Source: Nocardioides luteus (GTDB lineage Bacteria > Actinomycetota > Actinomycetes > Propionibacteriales > Nocardioidaceae). From it: a stretch of 59,213 bases of DNA. This document shows, in pieces, positions 18,394-26,224 of the stretch. Made by a program: the position numbers and the translations under genes. Position 1 is the stretch's first letter, and every line of letters begins with the position of its first letter. The stretch lies in assembly GCF_000960475.2 (NCBI RefSeq), contig NZ_JZDQ02000038.1, positions 1 through 59,213 on the forward strand, read 5' to 3'. The notes beneath the pieces were generated by a model, which was not told the DNA's origin, did no database searches, and saw nothing but the letters and a program-made list of their open reading frames with translations.

Positions 18394-19245
18394 ATGCCCA
18401 CTGATCAAGATCGTCTCGTCGCCCATGTCTCGCGCCTCGGTGAGGAGCACCCACCGATCCCGATGGACTCCGTCGACTTCACCGTGAACGACCCGGCCGG
18501 CTTCGGCGCTCGGTTCGGACATGTGCTCGACTACATGGCTCGGGTCGAGCTCGAGGTCGACCGCAACGTACTCGAGATCTCCACCATGCTGCCCAACCCA
18601 CCCGAGGTCGACAAGCGGTTCTATGCCGAGGTGTGGCAGCCGCAGGAGATCCAGCACGGGCTGATCCTCGACCGGCTCCAGCAGGTCGTCGGGCGACCAC
18701 CGGCGACCACCGATCTGGACCACGTCGGCCTGAAGCTGAAGGTGCTCGGCCTGCTGGCTCACCTGGAGCCGTTCCAGGACGTGTGCCGCATGCTCTACTA
18801 CCTGACCGGGATGGCCACCGAGCGTTCCGCGGTGATCGCCTACAACCTGCTCCACGACGGCGTCGTCGAGACCGGCGAGCAGGCCGTCGCCGAGACCGTC
18901 ATCGCGCCGATCAAGCGTCAGGAGCCGGGTCACTACGCCTTCTACCAGCTCTCCGCCCGCGCCCACTGGGCCACCCTCGCGGCCTGGCAGAGGTGGCTGG
19001 TCAGGCGCATGCGCCGGATCTCCTTCGCCCCCGTCGGCGTCAACAACGCGACCCAGCTGGCCGACTTCGGCGACGTCATGGAGACCCTCGGCGTCGACCA
19101 CGAGGGTCGCGACCTCGCCGCCGACGTGGCCCGGGTCGAGCAGGAGCTCCTCTGGGCCCGCGACCGCGGCCTCCCCGTCCCCGACTACGTCGCCCGCGCC
19201 TTCCGCGAGGCCGTCGAGGCAGCTCAGGCGCGATCGACCCGCTGA
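18394..19245 (+). CDS. Ferritin-like (diiron) protein of unknown function
   Basis: The 283-aa helical protein carries the spacing of a carboxylate-bridged diiron four-helix bundle: a Glu-rich helix RVELEVDRNVLEI (about residue 50), WQPQEIQHGLIL with an ExxH pair (about 80), a third helix with TERSAVIAYNLLHD (about 148) and KRQEPGHYAFYQL with a second ExxH (about 178). That arrangement resembles acyl-ACP desaturase and AurF-type oxygenases, so an oxidase or oxygenase role is plausible; the substrate is unknown. An AGGAG ribosome site lies 10 bases before the ATG. It converges on the PBP gene across a large palindrome. Confidence 0.75.
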   Translation: MPTDQDRLVAHVSRLGEEHPPIPMDSVDFTVNDPAGFGARFGHVLDYMARVELEVDRNVLEISTMLPNPPEVDKRFYAEVWQPQEIQHGLILDRLQQVVGRPPATTDLDHVGLKLKVLGLLAHLEPFQDVCRMLYYLTGMATERSAVIAYNLLHDGVVETGEQAVAETVIAPIKRQEPGHYAFYQLSARAHWATLAAWQRWLVRRMRRISFAPVGVNNATQLADFGDVMETLGVDHEGRDLAADVARVEQELLWARDRGLPVPDYVARAFREAVEAAQARSTR

Positions 19246-19335
19246 ATGTTCACCGAGGTAGCTCGGTCAGCGCACACCGGCTTCATGGAACTCCACGAAG
19301 TCAGCGACCATCCACCGAGTCACCTCGGTGAACAT
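19246..19335. repeat. 90-base imperfect palindrome between convergent genes
   Basis: Outer arms ATGTTCACCGAGGT (19246-19259) and ACCTCGGTGAACAT (19322-19335) pair perfectly, followed by CTCGGT/ACCGAG after a two-base mismatch. A separate inner hairpin CTTCATGGA/TCCACGAAG (19281-19300) has one mismatch. It fills the gap between the ferritin-like and PBP stops and may be a bidirectional terminator or a palindromic mobile relic. Confidence 0.75.
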
Positions 19336-19342
19336 CCGCCCG

Positions 19343-21616
19343 TCACCCGCGCCACTTCGAGATGAGCATCTCGACCGTCGCACCCTTGATCGCCCGGCTG
19401 GCCGGGACGGTGCCCACGACCGTGCCGGCCTTCCAGCGCGACTTCACCCGCTTGCCGACGACCGGCTTGAAACCGGCCGCCTTGAGCCGCGCGGTGGCCT
19501 TGGCCACCGAGAGCCCCTCGACCTTCGGGATCTTGATGCCCTTGCCGTTGATGACGCCGGCGCCGGGGCGTACGAAGTTGGCGGAGCCGAGCTTGCCGTC
19601 GATCGCCCGCATCGCGTCGGCCCACATCGGGCCGGCGACGGTCGACCCGGAGGCCGAGGCGACGTAGCCGCCACGGAGGCGCTGCCCGTTGAGGGTGACC
19701 CAGTGGCCCTCGTAGTCCGCACCGGCGATCATCGACGCGGTCGCGAGCTTGGGCGTGTAGCCGTTGAACCACACCGCGCGGTTGCTGTTGGTGGTCCCGG
19801 TCTTACCGGCGGACGGCACGCTCAGCGCGAGCTTCTGCCCGAACCCGCCCGGCTGCAGCACGCCGCGGAGGATGTCGTTCATGGCATCCGCCGTGCCCGT
19901 ACGCATCACCTGCTGGCACGAGGCCGGGTACTCCTTCATCGTCTTCCCGTCGGGGCCGACGATCTGGGTCACCGGCCGCGAGTCGCAGTGCTTGCCGCGG
20001 GCGCCGAACGTGGCGTACGCCTCGGCCATCTCCAGCGGGCTGACGTCGATCGGACCGAGGGTGAACGACGGGAAGCGCTCGTGGGCGGGATCGGTCAGAT
20101 GGACGCCCATCTTCTTCGCGAGCGCGTAGGGAGCGCAGACGCCGGTGAACTGCTCGAGCTGGACGTAGAAGGTGTTCACCGACTCCCGGGTGCCGGTGTA
20201 GAGGTTCTTGTTGCCCGAGGTGGTCGAGTTGCCGACCGGGTAGGGGTTGGGGTTGAAGGTGCCCTCGCCGGGACAGTTGGCGAAGGACGCCTGGTTGAAC
20301 GTCTTCTTCTCGGGCGACTTGATCTCCTGGCGGAGCGGGAACCCCTTCTCGATCGCCGCGGCACCGACGAAGACCTTGAAGGTCGAGCCGGCCTGGAAGC
20401 CGTTGGCGTCGCCGTACTCCTTCGGGACCAGGTAGTTCAGGTAGGACTCGCCCTTCTTGCGGTTCTCCCCCATCGGCCGCGACTGCGCGAGCGCCTTGAC
20501 CATCCCGGTGCCGGGCTCGACCATCGCCAGGGCGCCGACGGCGTTGTTGGTGGGCGAGACGTGGCGGCTCACCGACTTCTGGGCCGCCTTCTGGAAGCTC
20601 GAGTCCAGCGTCGTCCGGATGGTCAGGCCACCGGTCTGCAGCAGCCGCCAGCGCTCGGCCTCGGTCTCGCCCAGCGACTTGTCGGCGAGCAGCCACCGCA
20701 GCGCGTAGTCGCAGAAGAACTCCGCGGACGACCCGAAGCAGCCGTTGCGGCTGTCCTGCACGTGGAGCCCGAGCGTGCTCGCCTTGACCTTCTCGGCGTC
20801 GGCCCGCGGCAGGTCGCCGACCTGGACCAATCGCTCGAGGACCAGGTTGCGGCGAGCGATCGTGGCATCGGGGAAGTCCGTCGGGTCGTAGCCGGTCGGG
20901 TTCTTCACCATCCCGGCCAGCATCGAGGCCTGTCCCCAGGTCAGGTCGGAGGCGTCGGCGCCGAAGTAGTGCTTCGCGGCCGCCTGGACCCCGTAGGCGG
21001 AGTCGCCGAAGTAGGCCGCGTTGAGATAGCGCTCGAGGATCCAGTCCTTGTCGTGGTTCTCCTCCAGCCAGATCGCATAGCGGAGCTCGCGGATCTTGCG
21101 GGCCGTGGACTTCTCGGTCGCGGCGGCCCGCTCCTCGTCGGTGTCGGCGCTGTAGACGAGGGTCGTCTTGACCAGCTGCTGGGTGATCGAGGAACCGCCC
21201 TGCACCGACCCCGACTCCGAGGCCGAGTTGCGCAGCAGCGCCCGCAGCGTGCCCTTGAGGTCCATCGCGCCGTGCTCGTAGAAGCGGCTGTCCTCGATCG
21301 CGAGCAGCGCCTTCGGCATGTTGGGCGAGATCTGGTCGAGCGCCTTGTAGGACCGGTTCTGGTCGTAGAGGGTCGTGATCACCTTGCCGTGCACGTCCAG
21401 GATCCGCGTGGTCTGCGAGAGCTCGCCCATGTCGAGGTCGAGGGGCAGCTCGTCCATCGCCTCGGCGCCCGACTTGGCCGCGACACCGGTCAGGTGGATG
21501 AACGGGATCGCCATGCCGGAGGCCACCAGGCCCGTGACCGCGGCGACGCCGATGAATGCCGCGAACCGCACCACGGCGCGATGAAACGGCAGGGAACGAA
21601 CGACTTTGCGCGCCAA
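19343..21616 (-). CDS. Class A penicillin-binding protein with C-terminal PASTA domain
   Basis: The 757-aa bifunctional peptidoglycan synthase has a membrane anchor at about residues 17-40 and a glycosyltransferase 51 domain (about 75-260) with EDSRFYEHGAMD and GGSSITQQLVK. The transpeptidase domain (about 350-640) has catalytic GSTFK, the SVN triad element (ESVNTFY) and SAGKTGTT. A PASTA domain (about 690-755, IKIPKVEGLSVAKATARL) binds uncrosslinked muropeptides. This is the PonA-type layout of actinobacteria. The start is TTG at 21616 with AGGAG eight bases upstream. The gene is divergent from the MNIO gene, with 135 bases between them. Confidence 0.95.
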   Translation of the reverse strand: MARKVVRSLPFHRAVVRFAAFIGVAAVTGLVASGMAIPFIHLTGVAAKSGAEAMDELPLDLDMGELSQTTRILDVHGKVITTLYDQNRSYKALDQISPNMPKALLAIEDSRFYEHGAMDLKGTLRALLRNSASESGSVQGGSSITQQLVKTTLVYSADTDEERAAATEKSTARKIRELRYAIWLEENHDKDWILERYLNAAYFGDSAYGVQAAAKHYFGADASDLTWGQASMLAGMVKNPTGYDPTDFPDATIARRNLVLERLVQVGDLPRADAEKVKASTLGLHVQDSRNGCFGSSAEFFCDYALRWLLADKSLGETEAERWRLLQTGGLTIRTTLDSSFQKAAQKSVSRHVSPTNNAVGALAMVEPGTGMVKALAQSRPMGENRKKGESYLNYLVPKEYGDANGFQAGSTFKVFVGAAAIEKGFPLRQEIKSPEKKTFNQASFANCPGEGTFNPNPYPVGNSTTSGNKNLYTGTRESVNTFYVQLEQFTGVCAPYALAKKMGVHLTDPAHERFPSFTLGPIDVSPLEMAEAYATFGARGKHCDSRPVTQIVGPDGKTMKEYPASCQQVMRTGTADAMNDILRGVLQPGGFGQKLALSVPSAGKTGTTNSNRAVWFNGYTPKLATASMIAGADYEGHWVTLNGQRLRGGYVASASGSTVAGPMWADAMRAIDGKLGSANFVRPGAGVINGKGIKIPKVEGLSVAKATARLKAAGFKPVVGKRVKSRWKAGTVVGTVPASRAIKGATVEMLISKWRG

Positions 21617-21739
21617 CGTGGGGGCTCCTACACGGGCCTCGCGCCAGGACCGGCGATGGGCTACTGGGTAACGGGAAACGTCATCTCAGACTACCGGACC
21701 GGCGAAGGAATTCAGGAGACGGACCACCACCGCCCGGAC

Positions 21740-21745
21740 CACACT
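21740..21745 (+). promoter_or_regulatory. CACACT -10-like element before the MNIO gene
   Basis: CACACT lies six bases before the ATG at 21752, identical in sequence and spacing to the element at 16002 before the putative partner gene. Confidence 0.45.
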
Positions 21746-21751
21746 TGAGCC

Positions 21752-22606
21752 ATGACGCGACGGGTTCAGGGGACGGCGGTGGCCTGGCGTCCGTCGATCG
21801 CCGACCTCCTGACGTCGTACGCATCGGCCGGCCGTCTCGGGTTCACCGAGGTCGTCGCCGAGAACGTCTCCGTGGACCGCCTTCCCGCCGCGTTGACCTC
21901 GCTGGGTGTGCCCGTCGTCGTGCACGGCGTCGAGCTGGGTCTCGCCGGTGCCGCGGAGCCGTCGGCCGAGCGCCTCGCTCATCTGGCCGCGCTCGCCGAG
22001 GCGCTCGGCAGCCCGGTCGTCTCCGAGCATGCCGCCTTCGTACGCGCCGCCGACTCCCCCTCCGAGCTCCACGGCGACGTCCTGGAAGCCGGCCATCTGC
22101 TGCCGCCACCGCGCACCCGGGAGTCGCTGGACGTGCTGTGCGAGAACGTACGCATCGCCCAGTCGTCCCTCCCCGTCCCGCTCGCCGTGGAGAACATCGC
22201 GGCCCTCTTCGCCTGGCCCGAGGACACCTACACGGAGCCGGACTTCCTGACCGAGCTCGTCGACCGCACCGGCGTACGGATCGTCCTCGACGTCGCCAAC
22301 CTGCACGCCTCCGCCACCGCCCGCGGCACCGACCCGGCAGCAGATCTCCGACGCTTTCCGCTGGACGCGGTGGCCTACGTCCACGTGGCCGGCGGCATCG
22401 AGCGCGACGGCCTCTACCTCGACACCCACGCCCACCCGATGCCGCCGCCGGTGCTCTCGCTCCTGGAGACCTTGGTCGACGCGTACGCCGGGCGAGACCT
22501 GCCGGGCGTCATGCTCGAGCGCGACAGCGACATCTCGCCCGAGACGGTCGCCCCGGAGTTCGAGACGCTGACCAGAGCCGTCAGCCGGGCAGAGTCGCGG
22601 AGCTGA
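21752..22606 (+). CDS. MNIO-family (DUF692) multinuclear non-haem iron oxidative enzyme
   Basis: The 284-aa TIM-barrel protein carries the DUF692 motifs in order: EVVAENVS (33-40), VHGVELGL (57-64), VSEHAAF (90-96), GHLLPPPRT, PLAVENIAALF, DFLTELVDRTGVRIVLDVAN (named by its LDVANLH end), VHVAGG, YLDTHAHP and MLERDSDI. The conserved His, Glu, Asp and Asn residues are those that bind the iron cluster in MbnB- and TglH-type enzymes, which oxidatively rearrange cysteines in peptides. It lacks the SCO6045-type C-terminal domain that is encoded separately at 16014. The downstream Cys-rich gene begins one base after its stop. No ribosome site; a CACACT element six bases upstream suggests a leaderless start. 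Confidence 0.9.
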   Translation: MTRRVQGTAVAWRPSIADLLTSYASAGRLGFTEVVAENVSVDRLPAALTSLGVPVVVHGVELGLAGAAEPSAERLAHLAALAEALGSPVVSEHAAFVRAADSPSELHGDVLEAGHLLPPPRTRESLDVLCENVRIAQSSLPVPLAVENIAALFAWPEDTYTEPDFLTELVDRTGVRIVLDVANLHASATARGTDPAADLRRFPLDAVAYVHVAGGIERDGLYLDTHAHPMPPPVLSLLETLVDAYAGRDLPGVMLERDSDISPETVAPEFETLTRAVSRAESRS

Positions 22607-22607
22607 C

Positions 22608-22916
22608 ATGGACCTGCTCATCGGGCTCGGATTCCTGGGATTCATCGCGACCGTCGTCCTCGTGGTCGCGCTGACGATGGTCTTCAGTCGCAGCAACCTG
22701 CGCCGCCACAGCCGGCGCAGACAGCGCAGGCGACGGCACGGCGCACCGGTTCACCGCGGGCACGACGGTGTCACGTGGGGCGCGGATACCAGCTACAGCT
22801 GCTCGTGGTTCGGCGCCCAGGGCGGAGACGGTCATTCCGGGGACGGCCACAGCTCGTCCTCGTGCAGCAGCGCATCATGCGGCGGCGGCTCGTCGTGCGG
22901 CGGAGGCGGCAACTGA
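22608..22916 (+). CDS. Membrane-anchored Cys/Gly/Ser-rich small protein 2
   Basis: The 102-aa product has an N-terminal membrane helix (about residues 3-27), a very basic stretch RRHSRRRQRRRRH, then a His/Gly/Ser-rich tail with four cysteines (SYSC, SSSSC, SSASC, SSC) ending in GGGGN. It has the same plan as the protein at 16436 but a different sequence. It is directly downstream of the MNIO gene with one intervening base, so it is the natural candidate substrate or metal-binding partner for that enzyme. Cysteine modification is inferred from the family, not seen. Confidence 0.8.
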   Translation: MDLLIGLGFLGFIATVVLVVALTMVFSRSNLRRHSRRRQRRRRHGAPVHRGHDGVTWGADTSYSCSWFGAQGGDGHSGDGHSSSSCSSASCGGGSSCGGGGN

Positions 22917-22935
22917 GCACCGCCGTGGTGCTCAG
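22913..22935. terminator. 9-bp hairpin between convergent stops
   Basis: CTGAGCACC and GGTGCTCAG flank a five-base loop and overlap the stop codons of both the Cys-rich gene and the convergent Abi-alpha-like gene. Confidence 0.5.
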
Positions 22936-23825
22936 GCCTTCGGCAGATCCGCGCCGCCGGTCACCGGAGCCTGATGCTCCGGGTAGGCGGACTCGGCGGA
23001 GTCCTCGTCCACGAGCGTGGTGCGCCCGAAGGCCTCGCCGAACGGCGTCAGGTGCACCGAACGACGCACGATCTTGGCGAACTTCACCGAGTGCAGCGCC
23101 TCCAGCACGTCGGGCTGCGCCTCGAGGACCTGGTATTCCAGCGGATCGGGCAGCGGCTCCTTGGAGAACCACACCAGCCCGAGCCGGAACAGGTTGTTGA
23201 GATAGGCCGGGACCCGCTCGGGATAGCGCACCCCGCTGCGCCCGGCGATCATGTTGAGCCCCGGCGCGATCATCGTGCTGCCGACGAGACCCGCCGGGCC
23301 GCCGGTGCGGATGTCGACCGACGGCTGCGGCCCCGCCTGGAGCAGGTAGAGCAGCATCCGCGCCTCGTCGGGCGCGAGCTCGTCGAGGATCCGGGCGTAC
23401 GCCGGATGCCCCTGCTCGTCGGCCCAGACGTCGCGGGACCGGTCGAGCAGCTCGGCCCCGCGACGGCGCAGCACCGGCAGCGAGTCCTGGGACGCCTCGG
23501 CCTCCCGCGTGCGGGCGAGCACGACCTCCTGACCGGCGGCCTGGTAGTCGGCGTCGGAGAGCTCCATCACCTGGTTGGCGCCGGGCAGGATGATCCGGGC
23601 CGCGGTGCCGGCGACGATCCCGACGGCCTCGGCCGTCTCCCGCACCAACCCCACGCGTACGTCCTGGTCGACCATCGCCCGGGCGACCCGGATGCCGGCA
23701 CGACCGGAGGTGCGCAGCCCCCACCCGGCGGTCTGCCAGGCAGCACCGGCCGCCACCCGGGCCAGACCGGGAGCGGTGCCGGCCACGGCGGAGGCGGTCG
23801 GGAGGACCTTGCCCAAGAGGCTCAT
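22932..23825 (-). CDS. Abi-alpha/DUF4393-like protein (copy B)
   Basis: The 297-aa protein has an Ala/Gly-rich amphipathic N-terminal half, then a charged region (RSRDVWADEQGHPAY) and a C-terminal domain beginning ILDELAPDEARMLLYLLQ and ending RRSVHLTPFGEAFGR. I recognise the last 150 residues as resembling the Abi-alpha (DUF4393) fold, whose function is not established. It is clearly paralogous to the gene at 25226. The ATG lies in the stop of the DUF445 gene (ATGA overlap), so production is coupled to it. Family name is moderate confidence; paralogy is high confidence. Confidence 0.75.
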   Translation of the reverse strand: MSLLGKVLPTASAVAGTAPGLARVAAGAAWQTAGWGLRTSGRAGIRVARAMVDQDVRVGLVRETAEAVGIVAGTAARIILPGANQVMELSDADYQAAGQEVVLARTREAEASQDSLPVLRRRGAELLDRSRDVWADEQGHPAYARILDELAPDEARMLLYLLQAGPQPSVDIRTGGPAGLVGSTMIAPGLNMIAGRSGVRYPERVPAYLNNLFRLGLVWFSKEPLPDPLEYQVLEAQPDVLEALHSVKFAKIVRRSVHLTPFGEAFGRTTLVDEDSAESAYPEHQAPVTGGADLPKA

Positions 23826-25144
23826 GTCGGAAAGATTAGAAGGTGAAGGAAGCCGCCCGCGAGCCCCATGATCGCGCCATGGGCGTAGAGCATCCATTCG
23901 TCCTCCTTGATCGCTGACCGCATCATGTCTACGAAGTCACCCGGCGGAAGCTCCTTCGTGCGCCGCGCGACCAGGTCGCGGATCTTGTCTGCCTGGTGGC
24001 GGCTGAAGCCGGGATCGCGGAACGGCACCAGCGTACGATCCGCCGCCTCGTTGGCGACCGAGGTGCTGATCCGGTCGAACCGCTCCGAGCCGAGCGCGAT
24101 CCGCACCGCACCCCGGTAGGGCCCGGCCGCCCTGTCCACCGCCGGCATCAGCGCGTTGATCAGGAGCTTGCGGGTCGCGTCGCCGCGCGGACCGTCGAGC
24201 AGGAAGTCGCCGATGCGCTCGAGCGTGATCACGTCGGTGGCGATGATGTCGGCGTAGACCTCCGCGGCCTGCTCCTGGCGGCGCGGGAAGAGACCCTGCA
24301 CCTTGATCCCGAGGATGCGCCGAGGCTCGGCGGGCTCGAAGATCAGCCACATGCCCAGCAGGTTGGTCACCCAGCCGACGACCACGCCGAGAAGCGGGAG
24401 CAGCCACCACAGGTGAAAGGTCTGGTCGATCAGTGCCACCGGGATGCCCAGCAGGAACCCGAAGATGAAGCCGAAGGCGACCATCAGGTTGAGCTCGCGC
24501 TGCCCGAAGTCGCGGAAGATCCTGACCACGAGGGCAGGGTTCTTGCGGAAGTGGTCGATCACCATCAGCTTCGGGTCGAGCAGCTGGTCGATGTGGACGC
24601 CGATGTCGTCGGTGACCTTGTGCACGATGGTCGGGAGCTGGGCCTGGACCCTGGTGACGATCGCGTCCTTGACCGCCCGCGGCAGGTCCCGCCAGAGCCG
24701 CGGGTGCTCGCGCATCATGATCTGGTCGACCAGCTCGGGCACCTCCGGACGGAAGGTCTCCACGATGTGCGTGGCGATCTCCGAGGGGCCGAGCTGCTGG
24801 TAGAAGTCGCTGGGTGTGCCGAGCTTGGCGATCGCCTTGTCGACGGCGATCGAGCCCATCTTCGCGGCCCGGGCGGGGATGATGCCCTGCCAGCCGAGCC
24901 CGCCCTGGGCGAAGCCCGGGACCTCCTGCAGCTTGTGCGGCAGCACCCTGGTCAGCTCACGCAGGCCGGGGACCCGGAACCCCTTGAAGGAGAGCGGGGC
25001 GAAGAGCATGTAGAGGCCCGACCAGTTGATCAGCCAGCCGATCACCCCGGTGAAGATCGGGATGGTGATCAACGAGAGCCAGTGGACGTGGGCAGCCCAG
25101 TCGTCGAACCAGCTGACCAGCGAGTCCTGCCACTCCGGCGACAT
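23822..25144 (-). CDS. DUF445-family membrane protein (copy B)
   Basis: The 440-aa protein has membrane segments near the N-terminus (LITIPIFTGVIGWLINW, about 18-35), the middle (GFIFGFLLGIPVALI and GVVVGWVTNLLGMWLIF, about 225-270) and the extreme C-terminus (GAIMGLAGGFLHLLIF). The intervening soluble parts are helical. The GWLINW and GWVTNLLGMWLIFEPAEP motifs are typical of DUF445, a family with no assigned function. AAGGAG lies six bases before the ATG at 25144. It is followed by a coupled Abi-alpha-like gene, and the same two-gene unit is repeated upstream. Confidence 0.88.
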   Translation of the reverse strand: MSPEWQDSLVSWFDDWAAHVHWLSLITIPIFTGVIGWLINWSGLYMLFAPLSFKGFRVPGLRELTRVLPHKLQEVPGFAQGGLGWQGIIPARAAKMGSIAVDKAIAKLGTPSDFYQQLGPSEIATHIVETFRPEVPELVDQIMMREHPRLWRDLPRAVKDAIVTRVQAQLPTIVHKVTDDIGVHIDQLLDPKLMVIDHFRKNPALVVRIFRDFGQRELNLMVAFGFIFGFLLGIPVALIDQTFHLWWLLPLLGVVVGWVTNLLGMWLIFEPAEPRRILGIKVQGLFPRRQEQAAEVYADIIATDVITLERIGDFLLDGPRGDATRKLLINALMPAVDRAAGPYRGAVRIALGSERFDRISTSVANEAADRTLVPFRDPGFSRHQADKIRDLVARRTKELPPGDFVDMMRSAIKEDEWMLYAHGAIMGLAGGFLHLLIFPT

Positions 25145-25225
25145 CCGAGCTCCTTCCGCCAGAGTTCCAGACCGTCAGTATGCGTACCCTACCCACACGC
25201 GAACGCAAACACCCCGAACCGTCTG

Positions 25226-26224
25226 CTATTCGGTTGAGGCCTCCGTCGCCGCACCGGGCGGGATCTCGTGGCCGGGCAGCCCGTCGAGATCTTCGGCATC
25301 GGCGAAGCAGGCCCGGGCGAAGTCCTGCCCGAACGGCGTCAGGTGGATCGAGCGCCGCTTGATCCGGGCACCGCCCTTGGCATGCACAGCCTCGAGTACG
25401 TCGGGTTGTGCCTCCACCACCTGATAGCGGATCAGCTCGCTGACCGGCTCCTCGGACTGCCACACCAGGCCGAGCCGGGTCAGGTTGTTGAGGTATTGCG
25501 GGACCAGCGACGGATAGCGGACGCTGGCCTGCGCCCCGATCATGGTCAGGCCACGGGCGATCATCGGGGAGCCGCGCAGCTGGCCCATCAGACCGCCCTC
25601 GACCACGTCGACCGCCGGCTGCGGGCCGTCCTTGAGCATCAGCACCAGGATGCGGGCCTCGTCGGGAGCCAGCTCGTTGAGGATGCTGACGAAGGCGGGA
25701 TGGCGCTCGTTCTCGTCCCACACGTCGCGCGAGCGGCGCAGCAGCTCCTCGCCGGTCCGCCGCAGCTGGTCGGGGCCGGTGCCCGGGGTGACACCGTTGA
25801 CCCGCGCGGCGCGACCCTCCATCGCCGCCCTCGCGCCCTCGGCCGCCGGCAGCGCGAACCGTTCCAGCAGACCCGTGACCGGGTTGCCCGTGGCGACCCG
25901 CTTCGCGAGGGCGGTCACCTGGCGGGCGTTGGTCGCCACGTCCTCGGTGAGCCGCACCGCCTCGTCGGGGTCGACGACCGCCTTCGCGACCCGCCCCACG
26001 CCCCGGGCGTACGTCCGCAGACCCCAGCCCGCGGTGTGGGCGACCGTGACCGCGGAGATCCTGAGCAGGCCCGGGAGGACGTCCATCGCCTCGTCGACGA
26101 GACCGCCGCCCGGGGCGGGGGTGGGCAGGCTGTGCATCCCTTCACGGCCCTGCACGAGCTCCTCCTTCGGCGAGATCGAGGGTCGCCGGGCTCCCGGCTC
26201 GGTGTTGATGTGGAGGGCGCTCAC
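25226..26224 (-). CDS. Abi-alpha/DUF4393-like protein (copy A)
   Basis: The 332-aa paralogue of the protein at 22932 shares HTAGWGLRTYARG, RRSRDVWDENERHPAF, ILNELAPDEARILVLMLKDG, PQYLNNLTRLGLVW and RRSIHLTPFGQDFAR. Its N-terminus is longer by about 35 residues. The GTG at 26224 overlaps the DUF445-A stop (GTGA) and is chosen for that reason; an ATG at 26239 is an alternative. Function unknown; stated family by pattern only. Confidence 0.75.
   Translation of the reverse strand: MSALHINTEPGARRPSISPKEELVQGREGMHSLPTPAPGGGLVDEAMDVLPGLLRISAVTVAHTAGWGLRTYARGVGRVAKAVVDPDEAVRLTEDVATNARQVTALAKRVATGNPVTGLLERFALPAAEGARAAMEGRAARVNGVTPGTGPDQLRRTGEELLRRSRDVWDENERHPAFVSILNELAPDEARILVLMLKDGPQPAVDVVEGGLMGQLRGSPMIARGLTMIGAQASVRYPSLVPQYLNNLTRLGLVWQSEEPVSELIRYQVVEAQPDVLEAVHAKGGARIKRRSIHLTPFGQDFARACFADAEDLDGLPGHEIPPGAATEASTE

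Noticed and set aside
19328..21748. 806-codon frame antisense to the PBP gene
   Set aside because: The PBP catalytic motifs are on the minus strand; no start signal or domain on plus.
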